From assembly GCF_003286085.1 (NCBI RefSeq), contig NW_020825367.1, forward strand, positions 434,001-498,000: DNA of 64,000 nt, in the 5' to 3' direction. Position numbers and translations under genes: made by a program. The number at the start of each line of letters is the position of its first letter. The stretch's first letter is position 1. The notes under the pieces were generated by a model, which was given only the letters and a program-made list of their open reading frames with translations, was not told the origin of the DNA and made no database searches. Positions 1-10,068 of this stretch are shown here, one piece after another. Source of the stretch: Drosophila persimilis. Taxonomy: Eukaryota; Arthropoda; Insecta; Diptera; Drosophilidae.

Positions 1-701
1 TCACCCATCGACATCGACATTGACATCACTTCGATTAGAGGTGTGAAAGATAGAGCCAATAGGGGCAGGGAAGTGGCAGTATACGGCGAAATTCCTGAGT
101 ATATGGCACCCTTCAGGTCACACAAGTCTGTGTTGACAATTCACTGAGAGTAGGCTGGGGAAAACCCTCAAAATGCAGATAGTGGAGATGATCCTTGTCG
201 CCAGTGAAGTGCTTTACATTTGCTTATCAGTGGCTAGACCTCTAGACGCGAATGATCTACGCTCCCAGACGCACATGCTCGTATGTAAATGATCTCTAAA
301 AAATGTCTGCGCCATCTTGGGGCGACACATCACATCACATCAAATCGATTGGCGCCACATTAAGTAATCATCAATTCAATTCAATTTGCTATTAATAATT
401 GAAGCGCAATTCAAGCAGAATATTTCTGTTGCAAAATTCTGAATTGAGTTCCACAAATGGCGGAATGATTTGATTGGTATTTTGGCAATGTTTAATGGAT
501 CGACCGGATGGCAAGGGAGTACCCTTAGCATTGATTGAGCTTAATTTCCGCAAACCCAAAAACACGGGGGCAGATCTCTGAGATCACGTGTGCCTTTTGG
601 TCACGATGGTATTTTATGGATTGCAATGTCTAAATCTAAATTGCAAGGATTTGGATAACGTATTGAGGCATTTCTAACCGAATATCAAATTGACATTTCA
701 G
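1..701 (+). other. cue: cue intron and upstream sequence, no coding exon seen
   Basis: This stretch precedes a clear 3' splice site (acceptor AG at 700-701) that opens the first visible cue coding exon. That exon begins in the middle of a codon, so the signal-peptide exon must lie upstream. I looked for it here and found none with the matching splice phase (one base before the donor). A short ORF with a hydrophobic start (ATG near 174) has the wrong phase at its only good donor. A GCCATCTTGG sequence near 311 resembles a Pho/YY1 core. Most likely a large 5' intron. Confidence 0.55.
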
Positions 702-2695
702 AATTCGCCATCACCTTGAAGTCGAAAATACTGTTTGTCGATGAATTCTGGCGCACTTTGGCCTCGGCGGCCCACGAGTTCGATGAACTGTCCGCCCTGA
801 CCTTTGACGAAACGGAGGAGCTCATCTACTTCAACGATCAGCAGCACCGGAATGGCAGCATATTCTCGCTGCGAAGAGATGCCCTGATGGCCTCCCACAT
901 AGCCGAGCAGGCGATACAGCGAACGGGGAATGAATCTGTGGGAGGATTGGCCTACGATCCGCTCAATCGGAACCTCTTCTGGTCGGACACGCTCCAGAAA
1001 AAGATCTTCTTTGCCTCGATCGATAGTAAAGTAACGGAGACGCCCAAAGTGTTGGTGGATCTAAGCCAGGAGGGTGCACGCCCCGACGGCGTGGCCGTGG
1101 ATGTCTGTCGCAGAAAGCTCTATTGGACGAACTCCAACATCACGCATCCCACAGTCGAGAGCATCGATTTGGCTGGCACTAACCGCCAGGTGATTATCGA
1201 CACGGACATCGATATGCCGCGTGGCATTGTGGTGGACCAATTGTCGGATCGCATTTTCTGGATCGACGATCTGAAGGGCGTGTTCTTCGCATTGAAAAGT
1301 GCGCGATTGGATGGCTCCGATCGCCAGTTGGTGCTGCACGACAAGCACCACGAACCCCTGAATCTTGCGGTGACCAATGATGCCATCTACTGGACGGACA
1401 AGACCACCAAGGCGGTGTGGAGTCATCCAAAGGTGCCCATTGTCAAGGCCACCACTACAACGAGTCCGGTCAAAGCAGAGGAGGAAGACGCCACGGAGAC
1501 CATCCCAGACATCGAACCAGAGCCCGTGGCAGAGGTCTCCGCCCTACTTCGCGTGGCCAATCTCAGCGAGGAGGCACGCGGCATTGTGGCACGCACTGGG
1601 TTCTATCAGCGACTGCAGAAGGATGAACATTGCGCCAATATTGTTCGAAAGGTCAAGGAGCGACTGGATCTGATGACCAAGAAAAAGCAAATGCGCAGCC
1701 TCGTCGACGAGAAGACGGCCCAACTGGAGCGCGATCATTGCCTGAATGGCGGCACCTACATTGCAGATCGGGTGCTGTGCATCTGCCCGACAGGCTTCAA
1801 GGGCTCGCGCTGCGAGATTCGCGAGTGCCACAACTTTTGTGTGCACGGCACCTGCGAGATCAGCGATCGAGCGTATCCCAAGTGCTACTGCCAGCCGGGA
1901 TTCTCGGGCGAACGTTGCGAGATTAGCAAATGCTCGGGACTGTGCCTTAATGGCGGTCACTGCAAGCTGGAGGACATCTCTGAGAAGCCCAGCTGCGAGT
2001 GCCCCCATAATTTTGCGGGAGAGCGATGCGAGCAAAACTCCACGGAGATCTGTGCGTTATTTTGTCGCCTGCTGAAGCATGAGGCGGATATATATGTGCC
2101 CTTTGGTTGTCATGATATGTGAGTAGAGGCATGGAGTCCTCAATGCAATCCTCAACTAATTCTTTCGGGTATTCTCCCTTTTAGTTGCGAGGAACTGGCC
2201 AAGGATGCAAGCGATAAAATCGCCATACCGCAGTATCACCATCTGGAGGTGTGCATGACGCCTAGTCCATGGACAAGCAATGTGATCATTGTCCTCGTTT
2301 TGGGCATAGTCTCGTGCTTCTTCCTGGTGGCCGTCATAGTACATGGCTTCCGTCGTCTGTACAAACCGAAGAGGCCACGCATCAGGAAGACATTTGTGGT
2401 ACGAAAGCAGGCGCGCACGAACTCCTCCGGTGACACGCCACTGACCAATCGCCCACTGGCCACAGAGCAGTGCGAGATTACGATAGAGAACTGCTGCAAC
2501 ATGAATATCTGCGAGACGGTAAGCGGGGATATACTCAGGATAAATTCAAGACACTCTTTGACCAATTCGATTGCCTATCCATTTCATTAGCCCTGTTTCG
2601 ATCCCAAGCTGGTGGAGCAGACGCTAGCTAAGTCTTCCAATTGCAAGGAGGACAAGAAGATACTAATCCACAACATGGACGATGATCTGTACTAA
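702..2695 (+). CDS. cue: Protein cueball, 3' coding part (three exons)
   Basis: Exons: 702-2118, 2185-2518 and 2591-2695, with introns of 66 and 72 bp. All junctions are GT/AG and phase-consistent; the stop is TAA at 2693-2695. The protein is a type I membrane or secreted receptor-like protein that acts, in D. melanogaster, in germ-line development and salivary gland/immune functions. Visible in order: YWTD/LDL-receptor class B repeats (segments such as [20 protein letters not shown] and IYWTD), three EGF-like modules with the CxCPxGFxGxxCE pattern (nt about 1735-2035), a hydrophobic transmembrane helix (nt about 2278-2345, [20 protein letters not shown]), and a basic cytoplasmic tail ending HNMDDDLY. 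Domain order, tail sequence ([20 protein letters not shown]) and end match cueball as I remember it. About 618 residues are present against roughly 644 in D. melanogaster; the missing N-terminus is the signal peptide, outside the window. Identification is confident; the function is from the literature on the melanogaster gene. Confidence 0.95.
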
Positions 2696-3897
2696 AGGGA
2701 GGGGCCCAAAAAAGGAGCCGCTCTATCAAAACTGGACCTTGTGATAGTCGTTGTCGAGTGCGGTGTTTGGTATTCGAGCTTGAAAAGCTGCTGCCCGCCC
2801 GGCTCTCGGCCCCGTTTGCCGTCAAGGTGCACCCATTCAGAAAACACCAGAAAAGCCACCCAGAGAAGATGTAGAAGATGCAGTAGCTGGTGGTGGAACA
2901 CTTAACACTCGCCAAAACCATTTACTTAAACCGAAAGCAACATTTGTACTTAGCAGATCTTCCGATCGTAGGACTGCTTTGGTCTCTCGTTAATTTATTT
3001 TAGTGAATCATTTTTCATTGTAGGGTTTTATTACAATTTTATTATTTTTTTTTTTTTGTTTTTTAGCTTACAGCCGAGAGAGAAATCCCTTTAAATTCGA
3101 TTCTTTTTATTATATTCTCACTATTTTTGGTTTTTTCTTTTAATGAAATTCGCTATGGAAATGATGAAAGTCGGGAGTGACTGACATTAGCTTTAACATG
3201 GAATATACACACGAAAAAAAAAAAAAAAACAAAGAACCGCACAACTCTCGCGGCAGAGATAAGGCCCATTGTGATTTATGAAAACGTTGAAAACTGCTGT
3301 AAATAATGGTGTAATAGATACGATTATTCATTGAAGAAGTTCCTGCTCTATTGTAAAAAAAAAATTACCGCCGTCTCATGACAACTGCAATGCCCGCCCC
3401 CACCCCGCCCACATATGCCATAACTTGCCCATTTCCCCTGCTAACACTGATCCCCTCCTCTTCCCAACCTCTCCAGCAAAAACCGGAAATGAAGCTCTAA
3501 CCCAGGGAGACGAAGAGAGTTGTAAATATTAAAGAATAGTTTATTTTTAGTTTTAGTCCTTAAGCAAAAGGGTTGAATAAATAACAAAAAATTAACTACA
3601 TGCAGTTGTATATGATATTTGTTGTACTTACTTGGGACTTTACTTTCCACAGAATGCTGTCACTTTACTTTACGATATAGTATATATTTATTTATGTATT
3701 TGTGTAAGAATCACAAGATCATCTATATCCTAGCTATCCAATTGCGCAGGCTATGCTGATTTTCATAAGTTGCCGGTAATCGTTGCACTATTCATCATTA
3801 TTTCCTTTGTTATTTGATGCGCTTAATAACTGCCCTTCAATATTATATTATTCTAATTTGTACACATTTTCACCAGGATTATTCGTGAATCATTTTT

Positions 3898-3931
<34 letters not shown>

Positions 3932-3995
3932 TATATAGTACTATACCGATTAACAGCAACAATTTCGGGACTTTTTACATATTCTAAAGGCCATT
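2696..3995 (+). other. cue 3' UTR and intergenic DNA
   Basis: No ORF of interest. The first part should be the cue 3' UTR. A canonical AATAAA lies at 3576-3581 and several T-rich stretches occur at 3040-3065. A TA microsatellite follows at 3900-3931. Where transcription ends cannot be settled from sequence alone. Confidence 0.5.
3900..3931. repeat. (TA)n microsatellite
   Basis: About 15 perfect TA units directly after a stretch of AT-rich DNA between cue and the zinc-finger gene. Confidence 0.9.
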
Positions 3996-4175
3996 TTTGG
4001 TATTTTTAAAATTGATGAGACCATAAACTTAGAACGAAACTTCGTGTGCGCCAGTCGACGTAAAAACGTATTAAAACTGAAAAGAAAATTCGATAACAGT
4101 ATATACTGTATGTATAGGATAAAGCCGTACTGTTCGTGACCGTTTACGGTGTTTTAAATTATTTTCGGTATTTTT
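3996..4175 (+). promoter_or_regulatory. Two Ohler motif-6 core promoter elements
   Basis: TTTGGTATTTTT at 3996-4007 and TTCGGTATTTTT at 4164-4175 both match the fly core-promoter motif 6 consensus KTYRGTATWTTT exactly. Motif 6 typically sits just around start sites of TATA-less, broadly expressed fly genes. They lie 630-800 bp upstream of the zinc-finger start codon and could mark a distal promoter with a 5' UTR intron. A splice-acceptor-like TTGCAG at 4762-4767 fits this. Transcription start not seen directly. Confidence 0.4.
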
Positions 4176-4421
4176 TAAAGGTACAAATTGAGCCGACGTT
4201 ATGTTTACGGTATATGATGTATAATCATTTATTCCAATGGATTGCATTTAAATCCTTGTTGCTCATTCACTCTTAAGCAACATACGTAAAACAGTAATCA
4301 ATTTTACTTATGTTGTCAATTTTCATAGCTGTTTTACTGGAATTACACAAAATCTCAAAACATGACAACAATCCTCATGAAAGTTGAGTAAAGTGGGAAC
4401 TTTGCCCAATATGAGTTAAAC

Positions 4422-4489
4422 TCCCATATTGTCAATTGGTTAGAACACCCGGCTCTCATCCGGCTCGGTTTCAATTCCCGGTATGGGAA
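4422..4489 (+). pseudogene. Degenerate tRNA-Glu (CTC) copy
   Basis: The stretch starts TCCCATATTGTC and ends TTCAATTCCCGGTATGGGAA, the ends of fly tRNA-Glu(CTC). The acceptor stem TCCCATA/TATGGGA pairs perfectly. An anticodon arm CCGG-CTCTCAT-CCGG keeps the CTC anticodon with a 4-bp stem. It is about 68 nt against the normal 72. About four bases are missing between the anticodon arm and the T arm, the D arm is altered (CAATTGGTTAGAACA), and the 5' half of the T stem no longer matches fully. It keeps a near-normal B box and is followed by a T-run at 4501-4511. I read it as a tRNA pseudogene or relic; a tRNA-derived SINE head is the alternative, but no SINE body was recognised. Confidence 0.8.
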
Positions 4490-4500
4490 ACTGTCAAAAG

Positions 4501-4511
4501 TTTTTTTTTTT
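4501..4511 (+). terminator. T-run, possible RNA polymerase III terminator
   Basis: Eleven consecutive T residues 12 bases after the tRNA-like sequence. This is the position and form of a Pol III terminator, so the relic may still be, or recently have been, a transcription unit. Confidence 0.4.
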
Positions 4512-4684
4512 CATCTGTAATATATTTTACGCGAGGGTAATTTTGTCGAACACCCTAATTAAAAAAATGAATTTTATATCCTACTTTTTTAAACTCAAAA
4601 GTCGCGGCTACTTAAAGATGGAAAATATGTAGTATTTTTTAGTGGTTTTTCCGCGGGCTGGGCTGCCAACTGGTGTTAAGGGCG

Positions 4685-4708
4685 ATCAGCTGTTCATTGA
4701 TATCAGTT
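4685..4708 (+). promoter_or_regulatory. Motif-5 E-box plus initiator, likely promoter of the zinc-finger gene
   Basis: ATCAGCTGTT at 4685-4694 matches the fly core-promoter motif 5 consensus AWCAGCTGWT exactly. TCAGTT at 4703-4708 matches the initiator TCAKTY. Together they place a likely start site near 4705, about 97 bp upstream of the ATG at 4802. The resulting leader holds short uORFs (ATG at 4741, 4753, 4768 and 4791). Confidence 0.55.
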
Positions 4709-4801
4709 TTTTTTATTGCCACAAAGTTTTTGTCTGCGTAATGTAAATTGTAATGCGGAATTGCAGAATGCTCCTCTAGACCAGGCCCCCATGCGAGCAA
4801 T

Positions 4802-7800
4802 ATGAACGATGCGGCTTTCTCGGGCTTCTACAGCGGCATTGGCAACCAGGTGAGCCCCATGCGCAGGCAGAGAGAGTACATCTCGCCAGAAAACGATGCC
4901 GTGTGTTTTCCAGCTGCACCCGCCCCTCCATCAGCAGCAGCAGCAGCAACAGAGTCAGCACCAGCACCAGGAGCTGTCCCTGTCTACGCCCGTGCACGCC
5001 CTGGAGCCGGACACCAACTTCACCAGCTTCTTTGACGATGACATCGTGACCTGCGGCTCCACATCCTCTTCCGCTATCTGGCTGCCCATACAGCTGGGTA
5101 ACGGCAATGTTCCCAATGGAGGCATCAATGGAGCGAACAAGGCAGCCGCAGAGGTTCCCTTTGTCCAGATCCACACCACGGACCTGCAGCAGCAGGCGCA
5201 GCCGGAGAAGAGCTATCGCAATGCCTTTCGCCGCAGGACGGCGGAGATCAAGTCCGAGGAGTTGATCAAATCCGAGCTGGCCGAGGCCGCGGCCAAGGAG
5301 CGCCTGAATGCCACGCCCACGCCACCCACACGCAACTCCAGCTGCGCCAGTGTCGAGGGAAAGGCCATGGTCCAGGAGGCGCCGATTCTCTTCAGGTGTC
5401 CCAACTGCCCGTTTCTCAGCCTCTGCCAGGTGAAGTCCAGCCAGCACGTGAACAATTGTTTTGGAACCAGCGCCGAGCAGCAGAGACAGTGTCCAGGTGA
5501 GGATTTAATAAAATAATGGAATCCAGGCTCATGCCTAATCCAATCGGTTTTCAGGATGCCCGAACATCTTCTATAGCAGCGATGCCCTCAATGTGCATCT
5601 CAGCCTGGACCACCAAATGGATGACGATGAGATTGTGACCCTGCTAGGTGGCACAGGCACACCCCCTGAAGTAACCGGCAATAAGCAGCCTCTGCCCAAG
5701 AGCCGAATCTTCATCAAGAGCGTGGACTGCCTGAGGGAGCCCCTCCAGGATTTCCTGCCCCTTCTGCAGCAGAATACCGATACTCCAGTCACTGGCAACA
5801 TTCTCGATCTACTCGATGAAGTGGGAGAGACACCGGAACTGGCGTCCAGCACTGAACAAGTGGCGCCGCCCTGCCAGAAGCCCAGCCAGAAGATATCCAT
5901 TAAGAGCGTGGACGTATTGAGGGAGCCTGCACTGCTGACCTTTGATTTTCAGCTGCCCAATGGCGGCCAGGAGATGCCTCTGCTGGCGGACAGCAATCTC
6001 GTGAGTGTGCCAGTGGTGGGGGGCGAGGTGGAACCGGAGAAGCCGCGTCAGCCCAAGATCTATATCAGAAACGTGGACATCCTCAAGGAGCCGATGTTGC
6101 TGCCCTCCTCCCTGCCCGCCATGGGCTTCAATGGAGGCGTGGCCACAACACTAGCGATGCAGAATAATGGTGGAGCAGGAGGAGCTGCCAGCGATGTCTT
6201 CCAGGCGGATACGTTACTCACGCCAACGGGTCCGCTGCCAGGATTCGAGCCCAGCCTGGCGCCACTGGCCAACATGTGCTCCGAACCATTCCCCTTTGAT
6301 TCCGTGCTGAGTGTGAGCGGAGGTGGTGGCGCCTCCGCTCTGGAAAACACGCGCTTCAGTGCCTTGGACTTGGACTTTGGCGTAGATTTTGACCATGGCA
6401 TAGCGCCACTGCTCACAGAGGCCACCCCTCCGCCACCGCCGCCGCCGCCAGTGCAGTCCGGACTTTCGGAACTGGAGCAGCCCGTTGAACTGCAGCACTA
6501 CCTGCCGCCGGCTCCGAGCACCACGAAGCAGAAGATTTTCATTAAGAACGTGGACATCCTGAAGGCTCCCCAGCGGGGAACCCTCCACCTGCGCACCGTC
6601 GACGAGCTCAATTTTATGACCCGCAATGAGGTGGAGCGCCTGATAGTACCCAACCTGGAACCCATGCCAAAAATGGAGCCCCTAATGGACCAGCAGCAGC
6701 AGCACACGCAGCCGCAGTCGCAGCCGCAGCCGCTGGACCCTCTGCAGCTGGAGTCGCAGAACTCTCAGACGCTTAGCGAGTTCCAGGCTCCTCTGAGCGG
6801 CAGCTGGCCGAGCGAGGACAGCTACGACCTGGCCGGGGATCTGGAGTGCTGGCCCTGGATCGAGGAGGCAGTTCAAGAGGTCATACCCCTGGCTGATCCA
6901 AATGAGACTGCCGCTGCAGCCGAAACACAAGTGGAGGCCCTTCCCCAGTCCTCGGACGATTTCCCCCAGTTGTATCCCTCACCGCCAGAAGCAGTACAGA
7001 GCGGAGGAGAAGCAGTGCCTCCCCTGGTGCCCGTCAGCGCCTCAGATGGCACTGCAGGCGCTGCCGCAGGCTCCGGCCCGAGCAGTCTGCCCCTTCCTCC
7101 CCTGGTTCCTCTGGCGGCGGAGGCGGGCGAGAAGCCGGGACGCATCTATGTGGCCAACAATCTGCTGCCCGCCGCCGTGGATCCGCTGCCGGGTGGCACT
7201 TCTGTGCGTGGGCGTCCCTATGGAACCAAGCTGGCTGCAGGAAGCGGCGGAGGAAAACGAAAAGCAGCGCCGGGTATCAGCCAGGTGTCCGAGGGAGGCA
7301 AGTGCCAGGTAGAAGGCTGCATGTTTCGCTTCAAGTCGCCGGCGACGCTGGAGTATCACGGACGCTGCCACAACGACGTACTGGGATCATCCCAACCGAT
7401 GGTCTGTCCGGAGTGCCGTTCGTCGGAGTTCAGCAACTGGAACTGCCTGCACACGCACCTGTGGCGCACACACCAGATTGACATGGAGCTCTACTGCTGC
7501 CAGCTGTGCAGCTTCAAGACGCCCATCTACTCGCGTCTGGTCAACACCCACGCCAAGATCCACTCCGAGGAGCGCAACTACAAGTGCGAGCAGTGCGGCA
7601 AGGGATTCAAGAACACCAAGCAGCTGAAGAACCACAGACGGCTGCACCGTACCCAGGGACTTGGAATGGGTAAAGTTTCGCATCAAGATCAGGCGACAGC
7701 CGATGCCGATGCTCCTCCTCCTCCTACTGCCATCCTGCATCGCTGCGGTGACTGTGGGGCGGCTTTCAAGCAGCGTAAGACCCTGCGCGAACACCTCTGC

Positions 7801-8454
7801 AAGGAGCGGAACGAACAGCCGCAGTGTTCCCTCTGCCAGCGGGTCTTCAGCTCCAAGAGCAGCCTCAAGCTACACCTGCGCAGCCACCAGGCGAACAAGC
7901 GCTTCCAGTGCGACACCTGCGAGTACGAGGCGAGTGACCACAACGCCTTTCGACGCCATCTGGCTACGCATCGGGACCGCAAGCGATATGCGTGTCCTCA
8001 TTGCGACTTTCGGGCGATACAGAGCACTGCCTTTCGGGTTGGTTATCGGATCCTTATTTTGTTTCACATATAATTGATTTATTTCCCCCGATAGATACAC
8101 CTGCAGAAGCGCCATCCTGAGCAGGAGCTCTCGTCCATTATTTACAAGTGCGATCTGTGCAGCTTCTCCAGCATCAATCAGGGCCTGCTGCAGGTTCATC
8201 AGGCCAAGCACGAGGCATCATCATCGCCCAACCAACAGCCGCCTACAGGGGTATTTCCTGTCTCCCTACATGTGGCACCACCTGAGGCAGTTGCTCTTGC
8301 TGTGGCTGCTCCCGAGGCAGTTCCAGTTCCAGGGACGGTCTCAACGCCATCACAAATCAAGGTGGAGACCAGTCTGCTGCTAGCTCATTCCAGTACAAAT
8401 GTCGCCAAAACGCAGGCGGTTGGTCCTTTGGTAGATGTCCTACAATCCTCATAA
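4802..8454 (+). CDS. C2H2 zinc-finger protein, 1157 aa, four exons
   Basis: Exons 4802-4849, 4914-5496, 5555-8037 and 8095-8454; introns of 64, 58 and 57 bp with GT/AG ends. Phases agree and the total of 3474 nt is divisible by three. Start ATG at 4802 (MNDAAFSGFYSG) has A at -3; stop TAA at 8452. N-terminal part: a Gln-rich run and two atypical Cys/His modules (CPNCPFLSLCQ...HVNNC and CPGCPNIFYSSDALNVHL). Middle: a long acidic/Pro-rich region with four copies of a motif I-x-I-K/R-S/N-V-D-x-L near nt 5705, 5890, 6057 and 6535. C-terminal part (nt about 7300-8215): nine C2H2 fingers of usual CxxC...HxxxH spacing, one split by the last intron, then a short tail. Probably a nuclear DNA-binding regulator with a large activation or interaction region. 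I do not recognise the gene by name. The finger linkers are mostly not TGEKP, so this is not a KRAB-like array. Confidence 0.88.
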
Positions 8455-8878
8455 TCTTCCTTATCCCCCATCTGTATATCACACAAAGTGCCGTGTAGCT
8501 TATACAACAATTTTATACCAAATTATACCAATGTTAGTTATGGCTAAGAATGAATCAGAGATGCCTCTCCTCTCCAAAGAACGGAGTTTCCTAGTATCGT
8601 ACCCTTTGGCGGGGAGGTCTCTCTTTGGCTTCGGAATGCTTCGAAGATAGATAGATGTGTACATATCCACCCTGTGTGGGATATAGATGTATCGTTAAGG
8701 ATCTGTTATTGTATATACTGTATATAAAGGTGGTTAATTGGGAAGTTCTGGGCAATGTGAACTGTAAACAAAGAAAACAAATGAGCAATCCTTTGCTTAT
8801 CCTTCAGATCAGTGCGATTGAAGTACTTGACGAAAATACAACAAAATATATTGAAAGTCTAACGATATTCTGCTTACA
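8455..8878 (+). other. Zinc-finger gene 3' UTR and possible TATA promoter
   Basis: No coding sequence seen. The left part should be the 3' UTR of the zinc-finger gene. A TATA-like TATATAAAG at about 8719-8727 lies upstream of the small lysine-rich ORF and could serve a start site near 8750-8755. A TCAGT initiator-like sequence near 8809 is the other option. Confidence 0.35.
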
Positions 8879-9037
8879 ATGTCCAATGGCGAGGGTGGCA
8901 AGAAGAAGAAGCCCAAGAAGGAGGCCAAGGATCTGAACGAGCAGGATCTTTTGTGTAAAGAAGAAGCCCCCACAAATGTCCGCCAAAAAGGACAGCAAAT
9001 GATTCGTTTTTGGTTCGCCAGCAATAAATTGAGATAA
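8879..9037 (+). CDS. Lysine-rich small ORF (52 aa), possibly frame-changed
   Basis: ATG at 8879 opens MSNGEGGKKKKPKKEAKDLN, hydrophilic and rich in Lys/Glu with G/C-ending Lys codons (AAG), as in a real coding region. This frame continues for 52 residues to TAA at 9035, but its second half changes character (CKEEAPTNVRQKGQQMIRFW). The +1 frame reads KKPPQMSAKKDSK and stops with TGA at 9000-9002, just before an AATAAA at 9023-9028. Lysine-rich content and the poly(A) signal position suggest the older C-terminus lay in that frame and that a small indel near 8950-8965 changed it. A TATA-like box lies upstream. It is either a functional small gene with a new tail or a decaying small gene. Family not recognised. 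Confidence 0.4.
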   Translation: MSNGEGGKKKKPKKEAKDLNEQDLLCKEEAPTNVRQKGQQMIRFWFASNKLR

Positions 9038-10068
9038 ACTCTACTTTCACTGCAGTGCAATGATGATTAATCGTTGGCCAGTCTGTGGGTTGAGGGTCAG
9101 GCATATGGGATATGGGATGTGGGACGTGGTATATGGGGGTGGGATCTGCTTAAAAAGCCATCACCGAAATGTGACATCTACCCCCCAAATGACCAATAAA
9201 AAAGAACAGGCCTTTGGGTTGAGCGCAACAAATGCGACAAATGGGAAATTTATGCAACTTTATTTTTTCACCGAAAATAGAGTAATCATTGTCCTTGGAC
9301 GACGGCGACGGCGATACATGAATCAATCCGCCGTCACAAAACAGACCGGACAAAAAATCTGGAAACAACATCGATACGTTTCACAAATTCTTTGGTCATG
9401 GACCACCTGGCAGTGGAACATCAACTCTATGGCTGGGCCCAAGAAGAAGTCGAAAAATGTATCATTGGGTTGGTTGGAAAAGGGCATGCTTCGATCGACC
9501 TAGTTCAACGGTTGGTGATGATGCACCATGGACACCACAGACGGGATAAACGGTAAAAATGGGTACTGTGCGGAATTGGCCATTGCAATATCTTCATATA
9601 TGTAGATATAGATAGAAGCATCTTTGGGAATTAGAGTGACCATTGCATGGAGAGTCAGGCCGTCAAGCGGAATTTTTCTTGTGGAATTTATTTGAATTTT
9701 GAGCACCCTTAACACTCCTTTCAGAGGAGAAGAAAAAGTTTTTGTAGATTGGATCGTGGAGAAGTGGAAAACATTTTGAAAAGCAATGAATTCAGTTTCA
9801 AGGCGGGCACATACTATAGCAGGCATATGAACGATTGTTCGAAATGACACCACTTGTTCATAAACACATCTATATATGTATCATATAGTTGTCATGTGTG
9901 AAAATAGATTTATGGGTCGTCCACCTGCAAGGGTATGCAAGCTTTCGTGACCGGAGGTTAACTTCCATACTTATCTTAGGTTATCTTGGGCTTCGTTGGA
10001 GGAATAATGTAATTTAATCAAACATTTAGTATAATTTATAAAACAAACAAAAAAAGTAAATTGAAAAT
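9038..10068. other. Intergenic DNA between convergent genes
   Basis: The longest open frame (9060-9503, +) reads through GGGATATGGGATGTGGGA-type repeats and shows no domain. On the minus strand an ATTAAA (complement of 10011-10016) lies 50 bases past the stop of the TKPE-repeat gene and may be its poly(A) signal. Otherwise nothing recognised. Confidence 0.45.

Noticed and set aside
174-300. Possible signal-peptide exon of cue (MQIVEMILVASEVLYICLSV)
   Set aside because: Its only good donor (GTATGT near 281) is in phase 0, while the cue exon at 702 needs one base from the previous exon; the sequence also does not resemble known cueball N-termini.
9060-9503. 147-codon plus-strand frame after the small Lys-rich ORF
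   Set aside because: Begins in GGGATATGGGATGTGGG repeats and shows no domain or conserved pattern.
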